From Acidobacteriota bacterium (GTDB lineage: Bacteria; Pseudomonadota; Alphaproteobacteria; Caulobacterales; Hyphomonadaceae), in the NCBI GenBank assembly GCA_016712445.1, contig JADJRB010000002.1:1-64000 (forward strand): a stretch of 64,000 nucleotides of DNA, read 5' to 3'. The position numbers and the translations under genes were made by a program. Positions 40,545 to 48,653 of the stretch are shown one piece after another. Each line of letters opens with the position of its first letter. Positions within the stretch are counted from its first letter, which is position 1. The notes below the pieces were generated by a model that was given only the letters and a program-made list of their open reading frames with translations, did not search any database and had not been told where the DNA came from.

Positions 40545-42221
40545 ATGACCCCGACACTCGCACACATGCGCCGTGACAATAGCACCCTGTTCGCCGTGGG
40601 CGGACTGTTGGGAATCTTCATCCTGCTCGGCCTGATCATTGCGGGCCACGCAGCAGACCGGGCGATGGCAATTCAGGCCTGGACCTTCGTCGCGCTGACA
40701 GGGGCCTTCTTCGTCGGCCTTGGCATGTGGGCCGGCAACCTGCTCGATCGCAACCCCTTCGACGAACGCGAGTACGAGGATACGATCGTCAAATGGGGCG
40801 TCTTCGCCTCAACGTTCTGGGGCGTTGCCGGCATGCTCGTCGGCGTCATCATCGCGCTGCAGCTGACATTCCCGAATTACTTCTACTTCCCTGAGTTGGG
40901 TTGGACGAACTTCGGCCGCCTGCGCCCGCTTCACACATCCGCGGTGATCTTTGCTTTCGGCGGCAACGTGCTGATCGCCACGAGTTTCTACGTCGTGCAG
41001 CGCACCTGCCGGACCCGACTTGCCGGCGGCATGTGGCCCTGGTTCGTCTTCTGGGGCTACCAGATCTTCATCGTGCTGGCCGCAACCGGATATCTGGCGG
41101 GCGTCACGCAGTCCAAGGAATACGCAGAGCCGGAATGGTACACCGACTGGTGGCTCACGCTGATCTGGGTGACCTACCTGCTGGTCTTCCTCGGCACGAT
41201 CTGGAAGCGCAAGGAACCGCATATCTACGTCGCGAACTGGTTCTATCTCTCGTTCATCGTGACCATCGCGATGTTGCACATCGTCAATAACCTGTCCGTC
41301 CCGGTGAGCTTCACGGGTTCGAAATCGGTGCAGCTTTTCTCCGGCGTGCAGGATGCCATGACGCAGTGGTGGTATGGCCACAACGCGGTCGGCTTCTTCC
41401 TGACCACGGGCTTCCTCGCCATCATGTATTATTTCGTTCCGAAGCGGGTCAACCGCCCGGTTTATTCCTACCGGCTCTCGATCGTGCACTTCTGGTCGCT
41501 GATCTTCATCTACATCTGGGCCGGTCCACACCACCTCCACTACACCGCGCTGCCGCAGTGGGCCCAGACGCTGGGCATGACGTTCTCGATCATGTTGTGG
41601 ATGCCGAGCTGGGGCGGGATGATCAATGGCGTGATGACGCTGTCGGGCGCCTGGGACAAGCTGCGCACGGATCCGGTGGTGCGGATGATGGTTGTGTCGC
41701 TCGCCTTCTACGGCATGTCGACTTTTGAAGGACCGCTGATGAGCGTGCGGGCCGTCAATGCGCTCTCTCACTATACAGAGTGGGGCATCGGCCACGTTCA
41801 CTCCGGCGCGTTGGGCTGGGTCGGCTACATCTCGTTCGGCGCGCTCTACTGCCTTGTGCCGTGGCTCTGGAAGCGCAAGGCGCTGTTCTCGAAGAGCCTG
41901 GTTGAATGGCACTTCTGGATCTCGACCATCGGCATCCTATTCTACATGATTTCGATGTGGTTCGCGGGCATCACCGAAGGCCTGATGTGGCGCGCCTACA
42001 ACGAGTTCGGCTTCCTCGAATACAGCTTCGTGGAGACGGTCGAAGCCAAGCACATCAGCTACATGATCCGTGCACTGGGCGGCCTGCTTTACCTGACCGG
42101 CACGCTGATCATGGCCTACAACCTGACGCGTACCGCGCTGGGTCATGGCGAAGCTGTCGATGCCGTCGACCTCACACCCGAAGAACGGGCGATCCGCCCT
42201 CTCCTCCAGCCTGCAGAATAG
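40545..42221 (+). CDS. ccoN: cbb3-type cytochrome c oxidase subunit I
   Basis: The 558-residue catalytic subunit has 12 or more membrane helices. It holds the low-spin haem b and the haem b3-CuB centre: helix with RLRPLHTSAVIFAFGGN, active-site WWYGHNAVGFF, IYIWAGPHHLHYTALPQWAQ (His-His pair for CuB), and SVRAVNALSHYTEWGIGHVHSG with haem-ligand His. It reduces O2 to water with high affinity at low oxygen. It is the first gene of an eight-gene cluster. A ggaga site lies about 14 bases upstream of ATG 40545; ATG 40566 is an alternative. Confidence 0.96.
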   Translation: MTPTLAHMRRDNSTLFAVGGLLGIFILLGLIIAGHAADRAMAIQAWTFVALTGAFFVGLGMWAGNLLDRNPFDEREYEDTIVKWGVFASTFWGVAGMLVGVIIALQLTFPNYFYFPELGWTNFGRLRPLHTSAVIFAFGGNVLIATSFYVVQRTCRTRLAGGMWPWFVFWGYQIFIVLAATGYLAGVTQSKEYAEPEWYTDWWLTLIWVTYLLVFLGTIWKRKEPHIYVANWFYLSFIVTIAMLHIVNNLSVPVSFTGSKSVQLFSGVQDAMTQWWYGHNAVGFFLTTGFLAIMYYFVPKRVNRPVYSYRLSIVHFWSLIFIYIWAGPHHLHYTALPQWAQTLGMTFSIMLWMPSWGGMINGVMTLSGAWDKLRTDPVVRMMVVSLAFYGMSTFEGPLMSVRAVNALSHYTEWGIGHVHSGALGWVGYISFGALYCLVPWLWKRKALFSKSLVEWHFWISTIGILFYMISMWFAGITEGLMWRAYNEFGFLEYSFVETVEAKHISYMIRALGGLLYLTGTLIMAYNLTRTALGHGEAVDAVDLTPEERAIRPLLQPAE

Positions 42222-42232
42222 GTCATCTGAAC

Positions 42233-43000
42233 ATGGCACTGATCAACAAGCACGGGCTTCTAGAACGCCACTCACTCCTGCTGACGGTCGGCATCCTTGT
42301 CGTCGTCTCGATCGGCGGGATCATCCAGATGGCTCCGCTCATGTACATGGAAAATACGATCGAGAAGGTGGACGGCATGCGTCCTTACACGCCGCTCGAA
42401 CTGAAGGGGCGGGACATCTACGTCCGCGAAGGCTGCTATGTCTGCCATAGCCAGATGGTCCGCCCGCTGAGGGACGAGGTGGAGCGCTACGGGCATTACT
42501 CGCTTGCCGCCGAAAGCATGTACGACCATCCCTTCCAGTGGGGTTCCAAGCGGACCGGTCCAGACCTTGCCCGGGTGGGCGGGAAGTATTCATCGGAATG
42601 GCAGGTCGATCACCTGAAGGACCCCCGGTCGGTCGTGCCGGAGTCGGTGATGCCACCCTACGCCTTCCTCGCGGACAAGACGTTGCAGTACGATGATATC
42701 GAGCAGCGCCTGCGCACCGAGCGTCTGGTCGGCGTGCCGTACACGGACGAGATGATCTCGAACAGCCGCAGCCACCTCACGGCCCAGGCGAACCCGGGGG
42801 TGGACTATGACGCAGAGGACGCGCTGACTGCGGCCTACAATGCGGCGTCCGGCCGGGAAGGCACGGTCGAAGTGCGGGACTTTGATGGTGACCCGGCGCG
42901 TCTGACCGAAATGGATGCGCTTGTCGCCTACCTGCAAATGACTGGCACGTTGGTCGACTTCTCGACCTACGAAGCCAGCGATCTCAGCAACCGGCGGTGA
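42233..43000 (+). CDS. ccoO: cbb3 oxidase subunit II (monohaem cytochrome c)
   Basis: The 255-residue protein has an N-terminal membrane anchor (LLLTVGILVVVSIGGIIQM), one haem c site GCYVCHSQMVRP (Cys68, Cys71, His72), YGHYSLAAESMYDHPFQWGS, and TGPDLARVGGKYS. The axial Met is probably in SVMPPYAF. It passes electrons to CcoN and is needed for complex stability. The start ATG 42233 lies 11 bp after the ccoN stop. Confidence 0.95.
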   Translation: MALINKHGLLERHSLLLTVGILVVVSIGGIIQMAPLMYMENTIEKVDGMRPYTPLELKGRDIYVREGCYVCHSQMVRPLRDEVERYGHYSLAAESMYDHPFQWGSKRTGPDLARVGGKYSSEWQVDHLKDPRSVVPESVMPPYAFLADKTLQYDDIEQRLRTERLVGVPYTDEMISNSRSHLTAQANPGVDYDAEDALTAAYNAASGREGTVEVRDFDGDPARLTEMDALVAYLQMTGTLVDFSTYEASDLSNRR

Positions 43001-43012
43001 TGGGAGCCCTCA

Positions 43013-43177
43013 ATGTATGAAGCACTTTCAAAATTCGCACAGACCGGGGGCATGATCTATTTCGTGCTGATGTTTGCGGCTGCGTTTGCCTACGCCGTCT
43101 GGCCGTCGAACCAGTCGCGCTTCGATGAAGCCGCCCGTTCTCCGCTTTCCGACAAAGGACCTGCAGATGAGCAGTGA
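43013..43177 (+). CDS. ccoQ: cbb3 oxidase small subunit
   Basis: The 54-residue protein has one membrane helix (GGMIYFVLMFAAAFAYAVW) and a charged tail, the normal CcoQ form. It stabilises the complex. It lies 12 bp after ccoO (ggag site) and overlaps ccoP by 11 bp. Confidence 0.88.
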   Translation: MYEALSKFAQTGGMIYFVLMFAAAFAYAVWPSNQSRFDEAARSPLSDKGPADEQ

Positions 43178-44051
43178 AAAAGACAATGTGGACCCGCACA
43201 GCGGTGTCGAGACCACCGGGCATTCCTGGGACGGCATCCAGGAGCTGAACAATCCGCTGCCGCGCTGGTGGCTTTATGTCTGGTACATCACGATCGTGAT
43301 TTCGATCGTTTATATGGTCCTGATGCCGGCCATCCCGGCGCTGCCGGGCATGGGCACGAACACGACCGGACTACGCAACCAGTCTGACCGCGACAATGTG
43401 GCGATCGAGATGGGCAAGCTGGATGCTGCCCGGCAGGTGAAAGCAGAAGATTTGCTGAAAGCATCGTTGCAGGACATCGAACAGGACCGCGACTTGCAGC
43501 AATTTTCGCTGGCCATGGGCGAGAGCCTGTTCGAGAGCAACTGCGCTACCTGCCACGGTACCGGAGGACGCGGGGCGAAAGGGTATCCCGTGCTCGCGGA
43601 CGACATCTGGCTCTGGGACGGCACGCTCAGTGGAATCGAGACGACGCTTCATCACGGCATCCGCCACACCAGTGATGAGTTGACGCGGAACTCTGCGATG
43701 CCGCGCTTCGGCCGCGACAAGTTGCTCAGTTCTGCGGAGATCGACGACCTCGTGCAGTATGTGCTGAACTTCTCTGGCCGTTCGGATAGCCAGGCTGCTG
43801 TTCAACGTGGGCAATCCCTGTTCGCGTCGCAATGCGCGGTCTGTCACGGGGACGGCGGTAAAGGCAATCGCACGATCGGCGCGCCAAACCTTACCGACGA
43901 AGACTGGCTGTATGGCGGCGAGGAAGCCGACATCTACACAACGATCTTCAACGCGCGCAATTCGCACATGCCCGCTTGGACCGACCGGTTGGATGACGCT
44001 TCGATCAAGGCGCTGGCTGTGTACGTCCACTCGCTTGGCGGGGGCGAATGA
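43167..44051 (+). CDS. ccoP: cbb3 oxidase subunit III (dihaem cytochrome c)
   Basis: The 294-residue protein has an N-terminal HSWDGIQELNNPLPRWW motif and one anchor helix (YITIVISIVYMVLMPAI). Two c-type haem domains follow: CATCH at 126-130 with Met178 (NSAMPRFG), and CAVCH at 223-227 with Met268 (NSHMPAWT). It receives electrons from the bc1 complex or soluble cytochromes. Start ATG 43167. Confidence 0.95.
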   Translation: MSSEKDNVDPHSGVETTGHSWDGIQELNNPLPRWWLYVWYITIVISIVYMVLMPAIPALPGMGTNTTGLRNQSDRDNVAIEMGKLDAARQVKAEDLLKASLQDIEQDRDLQQFSLAMGESLFESNCATCHGTGGRGAKGYPVLADDIWLWDGTLSGIETTLHHGIRHTSDELTRNSAMPRFGRDKLLSSAEIDDLVQYVLNFSGRSDSQAAVQRGQSLFASQCAVCHGDGGKGNRTIGAPNLTDEDWLYGGEEADIYTTIFNARNSHMPAWTDRLDDASIKALAVYVHSLGGGE

Positions 44052-44060
44052 GAGGCGGCG

Positions 44061-45515
44061 ATGACCCGGATCACACTCGACACGAGCCATAAGCCGGGCG
44101 CCTCGCCGCCGCCGCATCCGGATCTTTATGCCAAACGCCGGCAGATCTATCCGAAGCTTGCGCATGGCAAGTTCCGGACCGTCAAATGGGCGGTGATGGC
44201 TGTAACCCTTGCGGTCTATTACATCGTGCCCTGGATACGGTGGAATCGGGGGCCGGGCATTCCGAACCAGGCGGTGCTGGCAGATTTCGAGAGCGAGAAA
44301 TTATATTTCTTCTTCATCGAGATCTGGCCGCAGGAAGCGTACTATCTGGCCGGGCTCCTGATCCTGGCAGCGCTCAGCCTTTTCCTCGTCACATCTCTGC
44401 TTGGCCGGGTGTGGTGCGGGTATGCTTGTCCGCAAACGGTGTGGACCGACCTCTATGTGTGGGTCGAGCGCGCGTTCGAAGGCGACCGTGCGGCGCGAAT
44501 GCGGCTGGACCATGCGCCCATGAGTTTCAACAAGCTCTGGCGCAAGGCCGGCAAGCATATCGTCTGGCTTGTCATCGCGTTCTGGACCGGTGGCGCGTTC
44601 GTACTTTACTGGCATGACGCGCCAACAGTCGCGAAAGGCTGGTTCACGGGCGAAGCGCCGCTGTCGGCCTACTGGTTCGCAGGTATACTGACTTTCACGA
44701 CCTACTTCCTCGCCGGCACGATGCGCGAACAGGTCTGCACCTATATGTGCCCTTGGCCTCGGATACAGGCCGCACTAACCGACGAGCATGCGCTCAACGT
44801 CACCTACCGGTACGATCGCGGCGAGCCGCGTGGGCCAAAACGCAAGTCCGAAGGATGGGAAGGGCGCGGCGATTGCGTCGACTGCAACCAATGTGTTCAG
44901 GTTTGCCCGGTCGGGATCGATATCCGGAACGGATCGCAGCTCGAGTGCATCCACTGCGCGCTCTGTATCGATGCGTGTGACGAGATGATGCTTCGCGTGG
45001 AGCGCCCGACGGGCTTGATTGCCTATGACACGGACGTAGCCGTCGCCGCGCGCGCCAAAGGCGTGCCCGTGCCGAAATACAGGCTGATCCGTAGCCGGAC
45101 CGTGCTGTATGCCGTGCTGATTGCGCTGATCGGATCGCTGATGATCTTCGGACTCCTCACAAAATCGACACTCGAGATGAACGTGATCAAGGACCGTTCG
45201 CCGCCGTTTGTTCGTCTTTCTGGCGGCGATATCCAGAATGGTTACACCCTGAAGCTGGTCAACAAATCCACCGAAGCGCGCCGAATGACGATCAGTATCG
45301 AAGGTGCGCCCGACGCCGAAATGAAGATCATCGGACTGGAGAGCGGTTCGCGCAAACAGTTCGAAGTGCCGGTGGCGGCGTACGGTGTGGATCGGTACCG
45401 GGTTCTCGTCGTCGTTCCAAAGACGGAAGATATCCAGCAAATCACGTTCAGGGTAACCGACAACGCAACCGGGGAATCGGATTCCAACCGGGTGGCTTTC
45501 AGGAGTGGAAACTGA
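44061..45515 (+). CDS. ccoG: cbb3 oxidase maturation ferredoxin-like protein
   Basis: The 484-residue FixG/CcoG membrane protein has membrane helices with the conserved VWCGYACPQTVWTDL and EQVCTYMCPWPRIQA. Two 4Fe-4S motifs follow (CVDCNQCVQVCPVGIDIRNG and CIHCALCIDACD), then a last helix and a periplasmic Ig-like C-terminal domain (KLVNKSTEARRMTISIEGA). CcoG reduces Cu(II) to Cu(I) for assembly of the oxidase copper site. It lies 9 bp after ccoP. Confidence 0.95.
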   Translation: MTRITLDTSHKPGASPPPHPDLYAKRRQIYPKLAHGKFRTVKWAVMAVTLAVYYIVPWIRWNRGPGIPNQAVLADFESEKLYFFFIEIWPQEAYYLAGLLILAALSLFLVTSLLGRVWCGYACPQTVWTDLYVWVERAFEGDRAARMRLDHAPMSFNKLWRKAGKHIVWLVIAFWTGGAFVLYWHDAPTVAKGWFTGEAPLSAYWFAGILTFTTYFLAGTMREQVCTYMCPWPRIQAALTDEHALNVTYRYDRGEPRGPKRKSEGWEGRGDCVDCNQCVQVCPVGIDIRNGSQLECIHCALCIDACDEMMLRVERPTGLIAYDTDVAVAARAKGVPVPKYRLIRSRTVLYAVLIALIGSLMIFGLLTKSTLEMNVIKDRSPPFVRLSGGDIQNGYTLKLVNKSTEARRMTISIEGAPDAEMKIIGLESGSRKQFEVPVAAYGVDRYRVLVVVPKTEDIQQITFRVTDNATGESDSNRVAFRSGN

Positions 45516-46018
45516 TGACGAGCGCAATTGCAGAGCTGCAAGACCGTAAGGGCCCGTTGAAAGGCTGGCACGTTCTGCTCTGGATGATCGGGTTCTTCGG
45601 TCTGATGTTTGTCGTGAACGGCTTCTTCCTCTTCTACGCCATCACGACGTTTCCAGGCGAAGATGTGAAGAAGTCCTATGCGCAAGGACTTGAGTACAAC
45701 CACACGCTCGCCGAGCGTGCGCAGCAGGCACAGCTTGGCTGGCAGGCCGAGATGGGACTGATTGGTTCGCAGCTCGAAATCCGACTCCTGGATGGATCCG
45801 GCGCGGGCGTCTCAGGATATGATGTGGAAGTCCAGGTGCGCCGCCTCGCAACGACGAGCGCCGACACTGTGCTTCCGGCCGGCGCTCAAGGCGGCGGAAT
45901 CTACCTGGCGGATGTCGCGCAGCTTGCGGCCGGTCAGTGGGACGTTACCGCGAAAGTGAAACATCCGAACCAGGACGGAACGGTGTTCGAAGCTCACAAG
46001 CGGATAAACATCCGATGA
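45515..46018 (+). CDS. ccoH: cbb3 oxidase assembly protein CcoH/FixH
   Basis: The 167-residue FixH family protein has one membrane helix (LWMIGFFGLMFVVNGFFLF), then the conserved SYAQGLEYNHTLAERAQQA and a periplasmic beta-sandwich. It interacts with the copper transporter CcoI and the oxidase during assembly. It starts one base into the ccoG stop (TGATG) and overlaps ccoI by ATGA. Confidence 0.92.
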   Translation: MTSAIAELQDRKGPLKGWHVLLWMIGFFGLMFVVNGFFLFYAITTFPGEDVKKSYAQGLEYNHTLAERAQQAQLGWQAEMGLIGSQLEIRLLDGSGAGVSGYDVEVQVRRLATTSADTVLPAGAQGGGIYLADVAQLAAGQWDVTAKVKHPNQDGTVFEAHKRINIR

Positions 46019-48240
46019 CGTTCGCCGACGCGGCCTTCGATAAGGGGTGTCCTTCCAATCTGGCGCCGCCCGCGCACGGAACGAATGTGCAGGGTGCGGA
46101 TGCCTTCGTGCAGAAGGTGGCAGGGCGCTACATCCTCGACCTCAATGTGCGCGGCGCCAAATGTGGCGCATGTCTCGCGCGGATTGAAGGTGCGGTGCAA
46201 GGCTTGCCAGGTGTTTCGGTCGCGCGTCTCAATCTTTCAAACGGAAAGATGCGCGTCGAATGGAGCGGCGCGCTGACCGGCACCGAAGTCGCCGACGCCA
46301 TTTCGGATCTCGGGTACGGCGTGTCACCCTTCTCGGCAAGCGACTCGGTCGACAATCGCAAGTCCGAAGAACGCAGCCTGCTGATCGCGATGGGTGTTGC
46401 CGGTTTTGCGGCCGCAAACATCATGCTGCTGTCTGTGTCTGTCTGGGGCGGTGCGAACGAGATGGGCGGTGCGACCCGTCAGACATTCCACGCCATTTCC
46501 GGCCTGATCGCCCTTCCGGTCATCGTGTTTTCAGGGCGGCATTTCTTCCGCTCCGCCTGGAACGTGCTGAAGCGCGGACATGCCAACATGGATGTGCCGA
46601 TATCGCTCGCCATCCTGCTCGCGTTCTCGACGAGTGTCTGGGAAACCGTCGTCGGCGGGCCGCACGCCTATTTCGACGCCTGCACGATGTTGCTCTTCTT
46701 CCTGCTGATCGGCCGGTTTCTTGACGCCCGGTTGCGGCGGCAGGCCTGGAGTGCTGCGCACGACCTTGCCGCCCTGCAAGGGCGCAGCGTTACCCGGATC
46801 CTGCCGGACGGCACGTCGAAAGCGGTTCGGGCATCGGATATCCAGGCTGGAGACGAACTGCTCCTCGCGCCCGGCGAGCGCAGTGTCATAGACATGACCC
46901 TCACGGCCGGCGAAAGCGAAGTGGACGAAAGCCTGGTAACCGGCGAGAGCCAACCCCGCACAGCGGTCGCCGGGAGCCTTCTCTATGCAGGCTCGGTCAA
47001 TCTTGGGGCGGTTCTTCGAGGCCGCGCGACCGCGCCAGCCGCGAACTCGCTGCTGTCGGACATTGCATCAATGCTTGAGGCCGGCGAGCAGCGCCGCTCG
47101 TCCTATCGCAAACTCGCCGACCGCGCTGTCGGGCTCTACGTACCGTTTGTGCATTCCACCGCGGCGCTGACATTTGTGGGCTGGCTGGTTGCCGGTGCCA
47201 GCGTCCGCGAAGCGATCCTGGTCGCCGTCGCCACGCTGATCATCACCTGTCCATGTGCGCTGGCGCTGGCTGCGCCGGTTGCGCAGGTCGTGGCGTCGGG
47301 CAAACTGTTCCGGCTGGGGATTTTCCTGAAATCGGGTGACGCGCTCGAAAGGCTGGCCGAGGTCGACCATATCGTGCTCGACAAGACGGGCACGCTCACG
47401 CTCGGCGAGCCTGTGCTCATGCGCGATGCCGCGGCGCAGGAAAGCTTGTCCGCTGCAGCGATGCTGGCGCGTGCCAGCCGCCATCCCTTGTCACGGGCAC
47501 TCGTTGCTGCCGCTGGCCCCGGACCAGTTGCAGCGAATGTGATCGAGCGGCCGGGCCTTGGCATCGAAGCAGAAATTGACGGCGAAACGTGCAGGCTCGG
47601 TGCGCCGGATTGGGTGGGCGCGAAACCTGCGGCGAAGTCGACCGGACCGGAGATCTGGTTTTCGCGCGGCCGCAGTGAGCCGGTGTGTTTCCGCTTCGAG
47701 GAACGGCTGCGCGAAGACGCCATTCGATCGGTGCAGGGGTTGCGGGATGCGGGCTTGTCGCTGGAGGTGTTGTCCGGGGACCGCTCGGGCGCCGTGGCCC
47801 GCCTGTCGGAGACGTTGGGTATCGCCGACTGGAGGGCGGGTGCGCTTCCGCAGGATAAAGCGGCGCGCCTTGAAGCGCTTCAGTGCGAGGGGCGGCGTGT
47901 CCTGATGGTGGGCGACGGGCTCAACGATGCAGGGGCGCTGGCATTGGCGCATGCTTCAATGGCGCCCGGCGGCGCAATGGACATCAGCCAGTCGGCCAGC
48001 GACGCGGTCTTTGCGGGTGGCCTGGCGAGCATCGGGCAGGTGCTGGCCATTTCGAAGTCCGCGCGGGCGGTTATGCGGCAGAACTTTGCGCTGGCTGCAG
48101 GCTACAACCTGATCGCCGTTCCGATTGCCGTAACCGGGCATGTCACGCCCCTGATCGCAGCTTTGGCCATGTCGCTGTCGTCCCTGGTTGTAACGCTGAA
48201 TGCCCTGCGCATCGGTTCCGGCACGGGGGGTAAAGCATGA
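46015..48240 (+). CDS. ccoI: copper-translocating P-type ATPase CcoI/FixI
   Basis: The 741-residue P1B-ATPase has an N-terminal heavy-metal domain with GAKCGACLARIEG. Eight membrane helices include the transport motif ITCPCALALAAP. The phosphorylation site is DKTGTLTLGE, a His-Pro motif lies in ASRHPLSRAL, and GDGLNDAGALALA closes the P domain. It exports Cu(I) to the periplasm for insertion into CcoN, a specialised slow transporter distinct from detoxifying CopA. I place the start at ATG 46015, inside the ccoH stop. Confidence 0.94.
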   Translation: MTFADAAFDKGCPSNLAPPAHGTNVQGADAFVQKVAGRYILDLNVRGAKCGACLARIEGAVQGLPGVSVARLNLSNGKMRVEWSGALTGTEVADAISDLGYGVSPFSASDSVDNRKSEERSLLIAMGVAGFAAANIMLLSVSVWGGANEMGGATRQTFHAISGLIALPVIVFSGRHFFRSAWNVLKRGHANMDVPISLAILLAFSTSVWETVVGGPHAYFDACTMLLFFLLIGRFLDARLRRQAWSAAHDLAALQGRSVTRILPDGTSKAVRASDIQAGDELLLAPGERSVIDMTLTAGESEVDESLVTGESQPRTAVAGSLLYAGSVNLGAVLRGRATAPAANSLLSDIASMLEAGEQRRSSYRKLADRAVGLYVPFVHSTAALTFVGWLVAGASVREAILVAVATLIITCPCALALAAPVAQVVASGKLFRLGIFLKSGDALERLAEVDHIVLDKTGTLTLGEPVLMRDAAAQESLSAAAMLARASRHPLSRALVAAAGPGPVAANVIERPGLGIEAEIDGETCRLGAPDWVGAKPAAKSTGPEIWFSRGRSEPVCFRFEERLREDAIRSVQGLRDAGLSLEVLSGDRSGAVARLSETLGIADWRAGALPQDKAARLEALQCEGRRVLMVGDGLNDAGALALAHASMAPGGAMDISQSASDAVFAGGLASIGQVLAISKSARAVMRQNFALAAGYNLIAVPIAVTGHVTPLIAALAMSLSSLVVTLNALRIGSGTGGKA

Positions 48241-48389
48241 CCATCCTGATCTATCTCATTCCGGTTGCGCTCGCCTTGGGAGGGCTGGGGCTCGGCGCAT
48301 TTCTCTGGGCGGCGGGGAGTGGCCAATTCGACGATCCGTTGGGCGCCGCGCATCGCATCCTGCGGGACGAAGACGACCGCCCCCTTTAG
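48237..48389 (+). CDS. ccoS: cbb3 oxidase assembly protein CcoS
   Basis: The 50-residue protein has one membrane helix (TILIYLIPVALALGGLGLGA) and the typical CcoS tail WAAGSGQFDDPLGAAHRILR. It is needed for cofactor insertion into the oxidase. It overlaps ccoI by ATGA and closes the ccoNOQP-GHIS cluster. Confidence 0.9.
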   Translation: MTILIYLIPVALALGGLGLGAFLWAAGSGQFDDPLGAAHRILRDEDDRPL

Positions 48390-48653
48390 ACGCGTCGCAG
48401 ATCGCGCAGATTGTCGCCCCGTGTGCGCCCGCGAATGCCTAATATTTCGGCAGAATGCTCGGCCGCCGAGGTAGGCTCGATATCAGTTTGGCCGGATTTG
48501 GCCGGAATCAGGCGCCGGTCGCAGTTCAGGTGCGACTCAACGCCGAATGCAACCAATTCCGGCCACAATCATTGTCTAGCCCGGGCCGGTTGCTGCGCTG
48601 CAGCAAGACGATAACCGGGCTCGACCTGGGGTGATGGACTGAGGAGTGCGGTT
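48390..48653. other. regulatory spacer before opgG with tandem and inverted repeats
   Basis: No gene is present. TTTGGCCGGA is repeated in tandem at 48488-48497 and 48498-48507. GGCCGGAAT (48501-48509) has its complement ATTCCGGCC at 48556-48564. AGCCCGG (48578-48584) pairs with CCGGGCT (48615-48621), enclosing TTGCTGC (48590-48596) paired with GCAGCAA (48600-48606). The first pair may be an operator. The nested pair could form a leader stem just before the ribosome-binding site GAGGAG (48641-48646). No clear cco terminator was found. Confidence 0.5.
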
